64,000 bases of DNA from Spirochaetota bacterium (GTDB taxonomy: Bacteria; Spirochaetota; UBA4802; UBA5550): positions 1 to 64,000 of the forward strand of contig JALOTL010000009.1 in assembly GCA_025457915.1 (NCBI GenBank). The letters are read 5' to 3'. The translations under genes were made by a program, and so were the position numbers. Within the stretch, counting starts at the first letter, position 1. The number at the start of each line of letters is the position of its first letter. The notes under the pieces are model-generated. The model did not search any database. It was not told the origin of the DNA and was given only the letters and a program-made list of their open reading frames with translations. Below, piece after piece: positions 52,649 through 61,934 of this stretch.

Positions 52649-54390
52649 TACATTATCTCTTGGTATTTTTCCTTGAATTTCATCCTTACGAGGGCCTCGA
52701 TTTCCTCTGTAAGCTCCATTCCCATGATTTCCCTGACCATTTCCTCGCATTCGGATATATTGACCGATCGAATGATTTTTTTCACCTGGTTCATGTAGGT
52801 GGGACTCATTGACAGCTGCCTGAAGCCGAGGCCCAGGAGAAGCATTGTATACTGTGGCTCTCCCGCTATTTCACCGCAGATGGAAAGGGGCACTGAATTT
52901 TTTAACGAAGCGTCCACTATCTGTTTCAGGGACCGCAGGACGGCTATGTTGAGAGGGTTGTATAGATAGGCGATTTTTTCGCTTATCCTGTCCACTGCAA
53001 GTATGTACTGCACCAGATCGTTCGTACCGACGGAGAAAAAGTCGACGTGTCTTCCAAGTATATCGCTGTTTATGGCGGCGGAAGGGACCTCGATCATAAT
53101 GCCGATTTCGATGTTTTCATTAAAAGGTATGTTTTTGGATCTCAATTCATCCATAATATTTTCGGTTATGGCCTTTGATTTGAAAAATTCCTCAAGGGTA
53201 GTTATCATGGGGAACATAAGCTTGATGTTGCCGTAATGACTGGCCCTGAGGATGGCCCTGAGCTGTATCTTGAAAAGGTCCACGTTTTCAAGACTGAACC
53301 TTATCGCCCTGCAACCGAGAAAGGGATTTCTTTCCTTGTATTGCTTGGTGTAGGCATATACCTTGTCTCCGCCGACGTCAATAGTCCTGATTGTGACCGG
53401 AAGGGGATTGAAATGTTCCGCCACTTTCCTGTATTCATTGAACTGTCTTTCCTCATCGGGAAGGGATTTGTCCAGGAATAGGAATTCAGATCTGAATAGC
53501 CCTATCCCCTGTGCGCCATGGTTTTTTATTATTTCCACTTCTTCCGGGATTTCAATGTTCCCGAAAATAAAAACCTCCTGATTGTCGACCGTTTGGGATG
53601 GAAGGTTGGTCAGTTTTGCCAGCTCCAGCTCCAGCTGTTCGAACTCCTCCTGGTATCTTCTGAATTCAGTTATTTCGTTTTCGGTGGGATTGATGATAAT
53701 CTGTCCGTGGACCGCGTCTATAATGACCGTGTCGTCGTTTTTCACAAGGGACGACGCATTTAAAGTTCCCACGATCGCGGGAATCTCAAGCGCCCTGGCC
53801 ATTATGGCCGTATGGGAGGTTTTACCCCCTTTGTCGGTTACAAAAGCAAGGATAAGGTTTTTATTCATTATGGCTGTTTCGGACGGAGTGAGGTCCGAGG
53901 CGAAAACAATGACTTCTTCTTTTATATCTGTTATCGAGTAGGTTCTGTTCTTCTGGAGATTGGATATGACCCTTTTGTTTATATCCGAGATGTCAATAAT
54001 TCTTTCACGGAAATAATCATCCTCAATTGTCGAAAGACTGTTTATCAGATCAATGGATATATCATTGATGACCCATTCAGCGTTCTTTTTTTCCTCCGTG
54101 ATGATTTTCCTGGATTTTTCCTCGATAATCGGGTCCTCCAGAACCATCAGGTGGCTTGAAAATATGTCGGACATTTCCTTTGAAAGGTTTTTGGCTATCT
54201 GGGCCTGGATGCTTTTAATTTCTTCTTTAGTTCTTTCAAGCGCCTTGTTGAAGCGGTCAAGCTCGAAGACAATTTCTTCGTCCTTGATTTTATATCTGGG
54301 AATGGGTATTTTATCGCCTTTGTAAATGTAGGCTTTGCCGATTTTTATGCCCGGTGAGGCGACAATACCGTTATTAATGATTAAAGACAT
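52648..54390 (-). CDS. ptsI: PTS enzyme I (phosphoenolpyruvate-protein phosphotransferase)
   Basis: The 580-residue protein transfers phosphate from PEP to HPr. Phospho-His is in GGKTSHTAIMARAL (near residue 196); the C-terminal PEP-binding domain has MLMFPMITTLEEF-like MFPMITTLEEF, GIMIEVPSAA, FSVGTNDLVQYILAVDR and the Cys in SICGEIAGEP. The start ASPGIKIGKA is typical of EI. No HPr or sugar permease gene lies nearby, so the PTS may be regulatory or its other parts are elsewhere. It is followed by a coupled methyltransferase. Confidence 0.95.
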   Translation of the reverse strand: MSLIINNGIVASPGIKIGKAYIYKGDKIPIPRYKIKDEEIVFELDRFNKALERTKEEIKSIQAQIAKNLSKEMSDIFSSHLMVLEDPIIEEKSRKIITEEKKNAEWVINDISIDLINSLSTIEDDYFRERIIDISDINKRVISNLQKNRTYSITDIKEEVIVFASDLTPSETAIMNKNLILAFVTDKGGKTSHTAIMARALEIPAIVGTLNASSLVKNDDTVIIDAVHGQIIINPTENEITEFRRYQEEFEQLELELAKLTNLPSQTVDNQEVFIFGNIEIPEEVEIIKNHGAQGIGLFRSEFLFLDKSLPDEERQFNEYRKVAEHFNPLPVTIRTIDVGGDKVYAYTKQYKERNPFLGCRAIRFSLENVDLFKIQLRAILRASHYGNIKLMFPMITTLEEFFKSKAITENIMDELRSKNIPFNENIEIGIMIEVPSAAINSDILGRHVDFFSVGTNDLVQYILAVDRISEKIAYLYNPLNIAVLRSLKQIVDASLKNSVPLSICGEIAGEPQYTMLLLGLGFRQLSMSPTYMNQVKKIIRSVNISECEEMVREIMGMELTEEIEALVRMKFKEKYQEIM

Positions 54391-54417
54391 TCAAAAATCC
54401 GTGTAATAAATTTCTGC

Positions 54418-54448
54418 CTAATAGCTTTAAATGATCCCGCTTTGTCAA
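54418..54448 (-). promoter_or_regulatory. Possible promoter of ptsI
   Basis: On the minus strand TTGACA (54443-54448), 19-base spacer, TATTAG (54418-54423), in the gap between argC and ptsI. The -35 is perfect; spacing and -10 are suboptimal. Confidence 0.35.
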
Positions 54449-54457
54449 GAAAATTCT

Positions 54458-55507
54458 TCATGGATAAAATCCCGGCATTTTCAGGGCCGTCGTTTCGTCA
54501 TACCCGAACATGAGGTTGGCGTTTTGGACTGCATTGCCTGATTGTCCCTTCATTAAGTTGTCTATCACTGAAACAATGAACATTTTTCCAGTTCTTGAAT
54601 CTACCGCAGGCATGATTTCACACCTGTTGGACCCCCTGACATCGGAACTGTTTGGGGACCTTCCGCTGATTAATACGAATGGTTTCCCTTTATAATAATC
54701 ACTGTAAAGCTCCTGCAGTTTTTTCGTGTCATATCCGGGTTCGGGATCTGCGTAGATAGTTGACAGTATTCCCCTGTTCAAAGGGATCACCTGGGGAACA
54801 AATAAGATGCCGTGTTTTTTATTTCCCGCCGCGTTCAGCACGTTTTCGATTTCAACAAGGTGCTGATGTCTTCCCTCCCTGTAGGTGTTGATGTTTTCAT
54901 GGCGCTGGGGATACAGGTTGGCTTCGCCGGAATTTTTGCCTGCGCCGGAAACGCCTGATTTCCCGTCGCAAATGATGGTTTCGCAGTTTATTATGCCTGC
55001 CTCTACGGCAGGGAGCAATCCCAGGATAATGCCGATGGCAAAGCATCCGGGGTTTCCAACCACTTTCGCTTTTTTTATGCGTTCTGAAAATTTTTCAGGA
55101 AGCCCGTATACCGCGCTTTCAAGAACTTCCGGGGAGAGATGCAATTCATCTATTCCCTTGTTCCTTGCATATACTCCGTAGTCGTCGATGTTGCCAAAGC
55201 GGAAATCACCGCTGAAATCAATTACAGGGATATGTTTATAATAGAAATCGTTTATCATCGTCATACCGGCCCTGTCCGGAGTTGAAAAAAACGCCAGGTC
55301 TATGCCTGAATAATCGATTTCTTCCGGCGCAGAGACTTTCATATCGCAAAAACCGGCAAGGTGGGGAAAAATCTCGGATATGGTCCTGCCGGAGTCCTTT
55401 CTGGCAATGATCTGTTTTATCCTGAACCCGGGATGCCTGAGCAATATTTCGATAAGTCCCAGACCGCCGAAACCGGTTGCGCCGACTATTATCACGTTTT
55501 TCATCAT
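54458..55507 (-). CDS. argC: N-acetyl-gamma-glutamyl-phosphate reductase
   Basis: The 349-residue protein reduces N-acetylglutamyl phosphate to the semialdehyde in arginine synthesis. It has the NADP-binding start VIIVGATGFGGLGLIEIL, the catalytic Cys in VVGNPGCFAIGIILGLLP, and HQHLVEIENVL and FVPQVIPLNRGILSTIY. I placed the start at the ATG of 55507; ATGs at 55516 and 55504 are alternatives. No other arginine gene is near; it is separated from ptsI by a 67-base gap. Confidence 0.95.
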   Translation of the reverse strand: MMKNVIIVGATGFGGLGLIEILLRHPGFRIKQIIARKDSGRTISEIFPHLAGFCDMKVSAPEEIDYSGIDLAFFSTPDRAGMTMINDFYYKHIPVIDFSGDFRFGNIDDYGVYARNKGIDELHLSPEVLESAVYGLPEKFSERIKKAKVVGNPGCFAIGIILGLLPAVEAGIINCETIICDGKSGVSGAGKNSGEANLYPQRHENINTYREGRHQHLVEIENVLNAAGNKKHGILFVPQVIPLNRGILSTIYADPEPGYDTKKLQELYSDYYKGKPFVLISGRSPNSSDVRGSNRCEIMPAVDSRTGKMFIVSVIDNLMKGQSGNAVQNANLMFGYDETTALKMPGFYP

Positions 55508-55700
55508 CTGCACCATTGCCGAATAAAGTTAATAAAAAAGTAGCTTTATCCTACTTTGAATAATTGTCAAGAATAATCATTGTAATATTAGAATTGACAT
55601 AATCAGGAGTAGCGGGCAATATAAAATATTATGATTTTGTTCGATGGATTCTGATCACAGCCTTCCGGTATATTTTAAAATTATATAAATTGAAAACCCA

Positions 55701-58700
55701 GTGAAATTCATAGCAGACTTCCATATACACTCCCATTTTTCAGTGGCGACAAGCAGGAACCTTGTGCCCGAGCATCTTGAATACTGGGCAAGGATCAAGG
55801 GCATTAATGTACTCGGTACCGGCGATTGCATACATCCCGGCTGGTACGATGAATTGAAAGAAAAGCTCGAGCCCGAAGGCAACGGCCTTTATTTACTGAA
55901 AAAAGAGTACAGGCTGAAAGAATCCCGTTCGCTCGCCGGGGGCAACTACCCGGAACAGGTCCATTTCATGCTGACCGGAGAGATCAGCAGCATCTATAAA
56001 AAAAACGGCAGGGTGAGAAAGGTCCACAACCTCTGCTTCTTCCCGGATTTTGAATCCGCGCTGAAGATGCAGTCATCGCTGGACAGGATAGGAAATATAA
56101 GATCGGACGGAAGGCCGATCCTTGGCCTTGATTCCAGGATTCTCCTTGAAATGCTCCTGACGACATCACAGAAATCATTTCTTGTCCCAGCCCACATCTG
56201 GACCCCATGGTTTTCTGTACTCGGCTCCAATTCCGGATTCGACAGCATTGAAGAATGCTTCGACGACCTCACAGGTGAAATTTTTGCAGTCGAGACCGGG
56301 CTTTCCAGCGATCCGCCTATGAACCGGGCCTGCGGCATCCTGGACCGCTTCAAGCTGATTTCCAATTCAGATGCGCATTCTCCTGAAAAGCTCGGAAGGG
56401 AGGCCAACGTTTTCGATTGTGAAATGAATTATAACGCCATTTACGGGTCGCTCAAAGGAGACGGAGGTCTGGCGGGAACAATAGAGTTCTATCCCCAGGA
56501 AGGAAAATATCATTACGACGGGCACAGGAAATGCGGCGTCAAATGGGATCCACTCGAAACCGTCAGGCACAACGGCGTCTGCACGACGTGCGGCAGGCCC
56601 GTAACGAAGGGCGTGATGTACAGGGTAGCCGAGCTTGCAGACAGGACCGGGACGGGATCATCCAAGAATGCGTTGGGATACAGCTCAATAACGCCCATGC
56701 CCGATCTTATATCCGAGATCCTTGGCCACGGGAGCACTAAGTCGAAATCCGTGCAGAATGAGTATATGAGGGTTATATCCGCCCTCGGATCGGAATTCCA
56801 TATTCAACTTGAAGCTCCAATTGACGAGATCGAGAAAAAGGCGGGATTATTGCTTTCAGAGGGAATAAAAAGGCTGAGGGAAGGGAATGTAATCATCGAA
56901 GAGGGGTATGACGGTGAATTCGGAAGGATAAAGGTTTTTCTTGATTCCGAACTTCGAACCGCATCCGACGGAGATCTTTTCGGGCGCGGGAAATTTTCAG
57001 AAAGGCCGCCCGGTCTAAATGAATCTTCCGTGAAGTTCGATATAAATGAATTTAAAAAAGCCTTGGATATCATGTCCACTGGAATTGAAGGCAAGGGCGG
57101 TGCCAGTATGGATGCCGATAAACCTGCCGGTAAACCCGCAACTGGAAATCCTGAATTGTCAGCAGAACAGCTGAGCGCTGTAGAATACAAGGACGGCAAC
57201 TGCATAGTGATCGCCGGTCCGGGGTCAGGGAAGACGAGGGTGCTCGTGGAGAAGATACTGCACCTGACGGACGATGAAGGAGTCCGTCCCGGAAGTATTC
57301 TGGCTGTTACGTTTTCCAACAAGGCCGCCCAGGAAATCCGTGACAGGCTGAAAAACCGGGGAATGAAGGGTGATCTCGAAGTGGCGACTTTTCATTCCTT
57401 CGGGCTGGGTTTTATTAAAAAAAATATTTCAAGGACAGGCAGAAAAGAAAATTTTATCATACTGGACGATGAAGACAGGACCGCTTTGATCGGGAAGCTG
57501 TTCAGGTCAAAGGAGAAACCTGAAAGCATTGCCAGGAGGCTGGACCTTTTCAAACAGGGCAGTGATGCGCACGGCGATCCGGCGATGCTTAAAACATACG
57601 AAGAAGCGCTTGTCGAAATGAATGCATTCGATTTCGGGGATCTTGTCAGCATACCGGTGAAATTGCTCGGGAATGATCCCGATCTTTTTGAGGGCATGGC
57701 GGGAAAATTCAGCTGGGTCCTGATTGACGAATTTCAGGACATCAACGCGGTTCAGTTTGAATTCATACGTCTTCTCTCGGGGAACGGCCGGACAAAATTG
57801 TTCGCTATCGGAGACCGGGACCAGGCCATATACGGTTTCAGGGGATCGGACCCGAAATATATCGATCTTTTTATCGAAAATTTCTCTCCCCTCGTCGTTA
57901 CGCTCGGGAAGAGCTACAGGTGCCCGGATCCGCTTCTGAAAATCGCGGGGCAGGTCCTGAATAAAGATAAGACAATTTCCGGGCTTCCTTCAGACATAAA
58001 GGCGGAAATCATCGGGATGAGCTCGGACAGAAGCGAGGCGGACTGGATTGCAGCAAAGATAGAATCAATGATGGGAGGCGTCAGGAGTTTTTCCATGGAC
58101 AGCGGCATGACAGACGGTCATGGCGGATCACTGGATTTTTCTGATTTTTGCGTTCTTTGCCGCGGCTCCTTCATGTTCGACCCGATTGTCGAAGCCTTTA
58201 ATAATCACGGTATATCCTATCAGGTAATAGGCGGAAGGAGCTTTCTTTCCGGGGAGCCTTACAGGACGGCTGTCAGGATCATGACAGAGTCCTTAAGGAT
58301 GCAGGCAGACTGTTTGCCGCCTGAAACAACAGTCACCGGAGCAAGGAGAATGATGGATGATGGTGCTTCTGTCATTGAAATAATGAGACACTTGCTGAAG
58401 AATGAAATAACCACGGTTGATTACGACAGGCTCGAAAATACAGGAAAAAAATTCGGAAATGATTATCCCGGTTTCATAAGGTCCTGTTCCACAAGACAGG
58501 GAATTGATGATTATGAGGAAAGGTCAAGCGCCGTATCGCTTATGACCATGCACGCATCAAAGGGGCTCGAGTTCACGAATGTCTTTATACCGGGGTGCGA
58601 AGACGGTATCATTCCATTCGAGCTGTACGCTAAAAAAACCGGCGAGGAATTAATTGAAGAGGAAAGGCTTTTTTATGTCGGGATTACCAGGGCAAAGATG

Positions 58701-58868
58701 AACCTTTTCCTGACATATGCATCCAGAAGGACAATTAGAAACAGGCGTCTCACGCTCGAGATCAGCAGGTTTATCGGGAGAATGTGCGGGGATCTTATTC
58801 AATCCGGCATGCGGACTGAAAAAAAGAAACGGAAGACGGATGAAGATCAGCTCGACCTGTTCAAATAG
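55701..58868 (+). CDS. EndoQ-like PHP endonuclease fused to UvrD-family helicase
   Basis: One frame of 1055 residues starting at GTG. Residues 1-430 match the EndoQ/TIGR00375 PHP family, which nicks DNA 5' of deaminated bases: DFHIHSHFSVATSRN (metal-binding His), LGTGDCIHPGW, HNLCFFPDF, PAHIWTPWFS, and SNSDAHSPEKLGREA, then the Cys pairs KCGVKWDP / CTTCGRPVTKG of the family zinc site (270-300). After a linker (about 430-480), residues 480-1055 are a superfamily 1A UvrD helicase with all motifs: Q-motif-like SAEQLSAVEY, Walker A IAGPGSGKTRV, VLIDEFQDINAVQ, GDRDQAIYGFRGSD, SYRCP, TMHASKGLEFTNVFIPG and FYVGITRAK. The fusion predicts one polypeptide that nicks at uracil or hypoxanthine and unwinds. 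Domain calls strong, coupling inferred. Confidence 0.92.
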   Translation: MKFIADFHIHSHFSVATSRNLVPEHLEYWARIKGINVLGTGDCIHPGWYDELKEKLEPEGNGLYLLKKEYRLKESRSLAGGNYPEQVHFMLTGEISSIYKKNGRVRKVHNLCFFPDFESALKMQSSLDRIGNIRSDGRPILGLDSRILLEMLLTTSQKSFLVPAHIWTPWFSVLGSNSGFDSIEECFDDLTGEIFAVETGLSSDPPMNRACGILDRFKLISNSDAHSPEKLGREANVFDCEMNYNAIYGSLKGDGGLAGTIEFYPQEGKYHYDGHRKCGVKWDPLETVRHNGVCTTCGRPVTKGVMYRVAELADRTGTGSSKNALGYSSITPMPDLISEILGHGSTKSKSVQNEYMRVISALGSEFHIQLEAPIDEIEKKAGLLLSEGIKRLREGNVIIEEGYDGEFGRIKVFLDSELRTASDGDLFGRGKFSERPPGLNESSVKFDINEFKKALDIMSTGIEGKGGASMDADKPAGKPATGNPELSAEQLSAVEYKDGNCIVIAGPGSGKTRVLVEKILHLTDDEGVRPGSILAVTFSNKAAQEIRDRLKNRGMKGDLEVATFHSFGLGFIKKNISRTGRKENFIILDDEDRTALIGKLFRSKEKPESIARRLDLFKQGSDAHGDPAMLKTYEEALVEMNAFDFGDLVSIPVKLLGNDPDLFEGMAGKFSWVLIDEFQDINAVQFEFIRLLSGNGRTKLFAIGDRDQAIYGFRGSDPKYIDLFIENFSPLVVTLGKSYRCPDPLLKIAGQVLNKDKTISGLPSDIKAEIIGMSSDRSEADWIAAKIESMMGGVRSFSMDSGMTDGHGGSLDFSDFCVLCRGSFMFDPIVEAFNNHGISYQVIGGRSFLSGEPYRTAVRIMTESLRMQADCLPPETTVTGARRMMDDGASVIEIMRHLLKNEITTVDYDRLENTGKKFGNDYPGFIRSCSTRQGIDDYEERSSAVSLMTMHASKGLEFTNVFIPGCEDGIIPFELYAKKTGEELIEEERLFYVGITRAKMNLFLTYASRRTIRNRRLTLEISRFIGRMCGDLIQSGMRTEKKKRKTDEDQLDLFK

Positions 58869-58944
58869 TACTTGACTGAACAGATAACGGCCTGCAAATA
58901 CAATTAATTGACCTCTTAATAAATCAATATTCAAGGTACTTGCT

Positions 58945-60492
58945 ATGACAGGATTTTCAGGATTTTTTTTAAAAAGATACGAATCCAGCGACTATCTCAC
59001 CAGAAGAAAGGCAGGCCTTATCTTTTTTTTCGCTGTGGCCGTTATTATAATCCTCAACGGCGGGGCCGTAATATCCCTTTTCTTCGTAGGACAGGAAAGG
59101 TTCGCGACTTTCATGGAATCTGCAATCTCCGCGAGCATTTTCGCATTCATAACTTTAATGCTTCTCAGATATGGGAAAATGCAGGCGGCGGCAAATGTAT
59201 TCGTGGCATTCACTTCCATAGTGGTTCTTGTAGGTTTTATAAGAAAACCTCCTGAAACGGCCTATGTGACCATGGTCTACTTCATGTTCGTTACCATCCT
59301 GTTTTCATCGGTTTTTTCATCTAAAATCATCGCAACTCTCATCATGATCTCATATGTCGCCGGTAATATATATTATTTCATTTTGCACAGGGGCAATGAG
59401 AATGAAATGATAGCCGCGATTGTTAAAACAGGATTCATAGACAGCATCGCAGCCATGACACTCGCATACTGGATCGGACTTCTGTCGATTACGGTTTTCC
59501 AGAACTCGATTAAGATAATAAATGACGAGAAGCAGAAAAACGAGAACCAGTTCGGCCTGATGAAGAGCCTGCACGGGATAATAAGCGAGAGCGCGCAGAA
59601 AATGACATCTTTCGCGGAGAACCTCTCATCGTCCATTCTCGGCTTTACCAAAAATATTCAAAACCAGGCCGGGCTGATCAACGAGATCAATTTTTCCACT
59701 ACGAACGTAACAACGAATATAAATAAAACATCTTCAAACATACAGGACCAGTATCAATCGCTCCTGTCCCTCATCGATTCCATAAAGAGGATATGGATCG
59801 AGAATGAAGCGCTCAAGAGCTCCTCGATTGAAGCGTCCAGCGCCTTCAGATCGGTTCTTGAAATCGCCCGCGGCGGTGAAAACGCCGTCGCCGGCATTGA
59901 CAGCAATTCGAAAACCCTTGTAGACAATTCAGCAAAGCTTTCATCCATCATGAACATCCTGGATGATCTTTTCGACAAGATACACCTGCTCGCTCTCAAC
60001 GCCGCGATCGAGGCCGCCAGGGCCGGAGACCATGGCAAGGGATTTGCCGTCGTTGCCGACGAGGTAGGAAAACTTTCTGAAAGATCCATGTTCAGTCTGA
60101 AGGAGATCAACGACCTCATCAGCACGAATATAAAAGGCGCAGATGAGGGGGGACAGAACATCCTCGTAATAATAAACCTGATCCAGAAAATAATTGAAAC
60201 GGTAAACCTTCTCGAAGAGAAGTACGGAGAAATTTTCAGCAGCATCGACAATCTTGCTTCCCTGAACAGGGACATAGAAATCAAGGTGGACGATCTTCAG
60301 AAAAAAAGCGTAGAGATCAACAGCGATACTCAAAAGCAGGACGAATCGATAAACGAAATCGCGCTTTCGATATCGAATATAAATGCCCTGCTTCAATCGA
60401 ATACCTCTGCGATTGAAAATCTGAATACCACCGCGGAACAGCTGGCCCTCATGGCCGATTCGATTAATAAGAAAATAATGGAGATAGATTAA
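58945..60492 (+). CDS. Methyl-accepting chemotaxis protein with six-TM N-terminal domain
   Basis: The 515-residue protein has about six N-terminal membrane helices (residues 20-195; [20 protein letters not shown] is the first) with short loops, no large periplasmic domain and no HAMP. The cytoplasmic signalling domain follows, with the conserved hairpin tip [27 protein letters not shown] (as separate parts: [20 protein letters not shown] near 360). It should bind CheA/CheW and sense membrane-related signals or internal cues. The ATG follows CAAGGTAC. It lies 75 bases after the helicase fusion and 18 bases before the acyl-CoA synthetase-like gene. MCP certain, signal unknown. Confidence 0.92.
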   Translation: MTGFSGFFLKRYESSDYLTRRKAGLIFFFAVAVIIILNGGAVISLFFVGQERFATFMESAISASIFAFITLMLLRYGKMQAAANVFVAFTSIVVLVGFIRKPPETAYVTMVYFMFVTILFSSVFSSKIIATLIMISYVAGNIYYFILHRGNENEMIAAIVKTGFIDSIAAMTLAYWIGLLSITVFQNSIKIINDEKQKNENQFGLMKSLHGIISESAQKMTSFAENLSSSILGFTKNIQNQAGLINEINFSTTNVTTNINKTSSNIQDQYQSLLSLIDSIKRIWIENEALKSSSIEASSAFRSVLEIARGGENAVAGIDSNSKTLVDNSAKLSSIMNILDDLFDKIHLLALNAAIEAARAGDHGKGFAVVADEVGKLSERSMFSLKEINDLISTNIKGADEGGQNILVIINLIQKIIETVNLLEEKYGEIFSSIDNLASLNRDIEIKVDDLQKKSVEINSDTQKQDESINEIALSISNINALLQSNTSAIENLNTTAEQLALMADSINKKIMEID

Positions 60493-60510
60493 TCCCTCAG
60501 GTATTTTTAT

Positions 60511-61902
60511 ATGAAATCGTTGGAACAGTTTTTCAATCCATCATCAGTCGTTGTCATAGGCGCATCGAACTCGCCGTTTAATCTCGGGTCGACCATCTGC
60601 AAGCTTTTAAAGGAATATCTAAATTTTTCGGGGCAGATATATGCAGTAAACAGGAAGGGGGAAAACGTGTTCGGCTGCGACGGTTTTCATGCCGTCGAAG
60701 AGATCCCGGGGCAAGCGGAGCTTGCAGTGATCATCACACCGGCAGGGGTCGTCCCGGGATTTGTCCGGGATTGCGGGAGGAAAGGAATTAAAAACATCAT
60801 CATTGAAAGCGCCGGATTTTCCGAAGCGGGAGATACCGGGACAAAAATGCAGGAAGAAATGGACGGGTACAGGAGAGAATACGGCCTCAGGATCATGGGG
60901 CCTAACTGCCTCGGCGTATTGAACGCGCACGCGAAGTTCTGCTGTTTTTACGGATTCGGTCCTGCAACCATGGGAATGATGAGCTTGCTGCTCGACAAAC
61001 CCGGAACCATTTCCTACATAATCCAGAGCGGCGGTATCGGCGTAGTCATTTTGGAATCATTCTTGAAAGAGGTCGTCAACATCAACAAGATGGTCAGCAT
61101 AGGGAATAAAACCGACATAGACGAGGCGGACCTTATCGAATATTTTAAAGATGACGGCACCGAGGTTATCGGGTTGTATCTTGAAAACATTAATGACGGG
61201 CGGAAGTTTATCAATTCCGTCAAAAAACTCGGGAAACCTGTCCTGGTATACAAGGTAGGCAAAACCGCAGAGGGAGCGAGGGCGGCCATGTCCCACACCG
61301 CGGGAATGGCCAGTAATGACGTCATCTTCGACAGCGCCTGCAGGCAATCCGGGATCATAAGGTTGAAAAGCATCAGCGAACTCCATTCCATGCCGAAAAT
61401 TTTCACGTCGATGCCCATACTGAAGGGGGGAAATATCGCCATTTTCACAAACTCCGGCGCTTTCGGCGGCATTACCTCTGATCTTCTCGTGGAGGCCGGT
61501 CTGTCCATACCAAGACTTTCCACTGATACCCAGGTAAAGCTCTCCAGTGTCGGGCAGATTTTTAATGTATCCAACCCCATCGATCTCGGGCCGGCTATTT
61601 CGCCCCAGATTTACATTGATATTTTTGATATACTTCTTTCTGCACCGGAAATCGACGGACTTCTTCCTGTGCCGAGCATATGGCAGCCTTTCGTCATTGA
61701 TGCGCTGGATGAACTTGTGAAAATGTGTGAAAAATATGGAAAGCCTGCGGCGATATATACTCCGAATTCCGTTGAAAAGATAATAACAACCAGAAAGGAG
61801 AGGCAGATCCCGCTGTTCGAATCGCCGGAAGAGGCCGTTCGGGCACTGCAGATTTCATATGAATACGGCAGGCATATAGATAAAATTAATAAAAACGTAT
61901 AG
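60511..61902 (+). CDS. ADP-forming acyl-CoA synthetase alpha-subunit-like protein
   Basis: The 463-residue protein corresponds to the CoA-binding and CoA-ligase part of ADP-forming acetyl-CoA synthetase. The N-terminal Rossmann domain has SSVVVIGASNSPFNLGS; the next has IMGPNCLGVLN and SYIIQSGGIGVVILESF. The probable phospho-His is in AAMSHTAGMASND (near 262). Family enzymes make ATP from acyl-CoA in anaerobes. The ATP-grasp beta domain is missing here and no partner gene adjoins, so it may need a distant beta subunit or have another role. The start follows a weak GG-rich site, 18 bases after the chemoreceptor. Confidence 0.85.
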   Translation: MKSLEQFFNPSSVVVIGASNSPFNLGSTICKLLKEYLNFSGQIYAVNRKGENVFGCDGFHAVEEIPGQAELAVIITPAGVVPGFVRDCGRKGIKNIIIESAGFSEAGDTGTKMQEEMDGYRREYGLRIMGPNCLGVLNAHAKFCCFYGFGPATMGMMSLLLDKPGTISYIIQSGGIGVVILESFLKEVVNINKMVSIGNKTDIDEADLIEYFKDDGTEVIGLYLENINDGRKFINSVKKLGKPVLVYKVGKTAEGARAAMSHTAGMASNDVIFDSACRQSGIIRLKSISELHSMPKIFTSMPILKGGNIAIFTNSGAFGGITSDLLVEAGLSIPRLSTDTQVKLSSVGQIFNVSNPIDLGPAISPQIYIDIFDILLSAPEIDGLLPVPSIWQPFVIDALDELVKMCEKYGKPAAIYTPNSVEKIITTRKERQIPLFESPEEAVRALQISYEYGRHIDKINKNV

Positions 61903-61934
61903 TTTTTTTAAACTTGATGCACCAGGGATATTCC

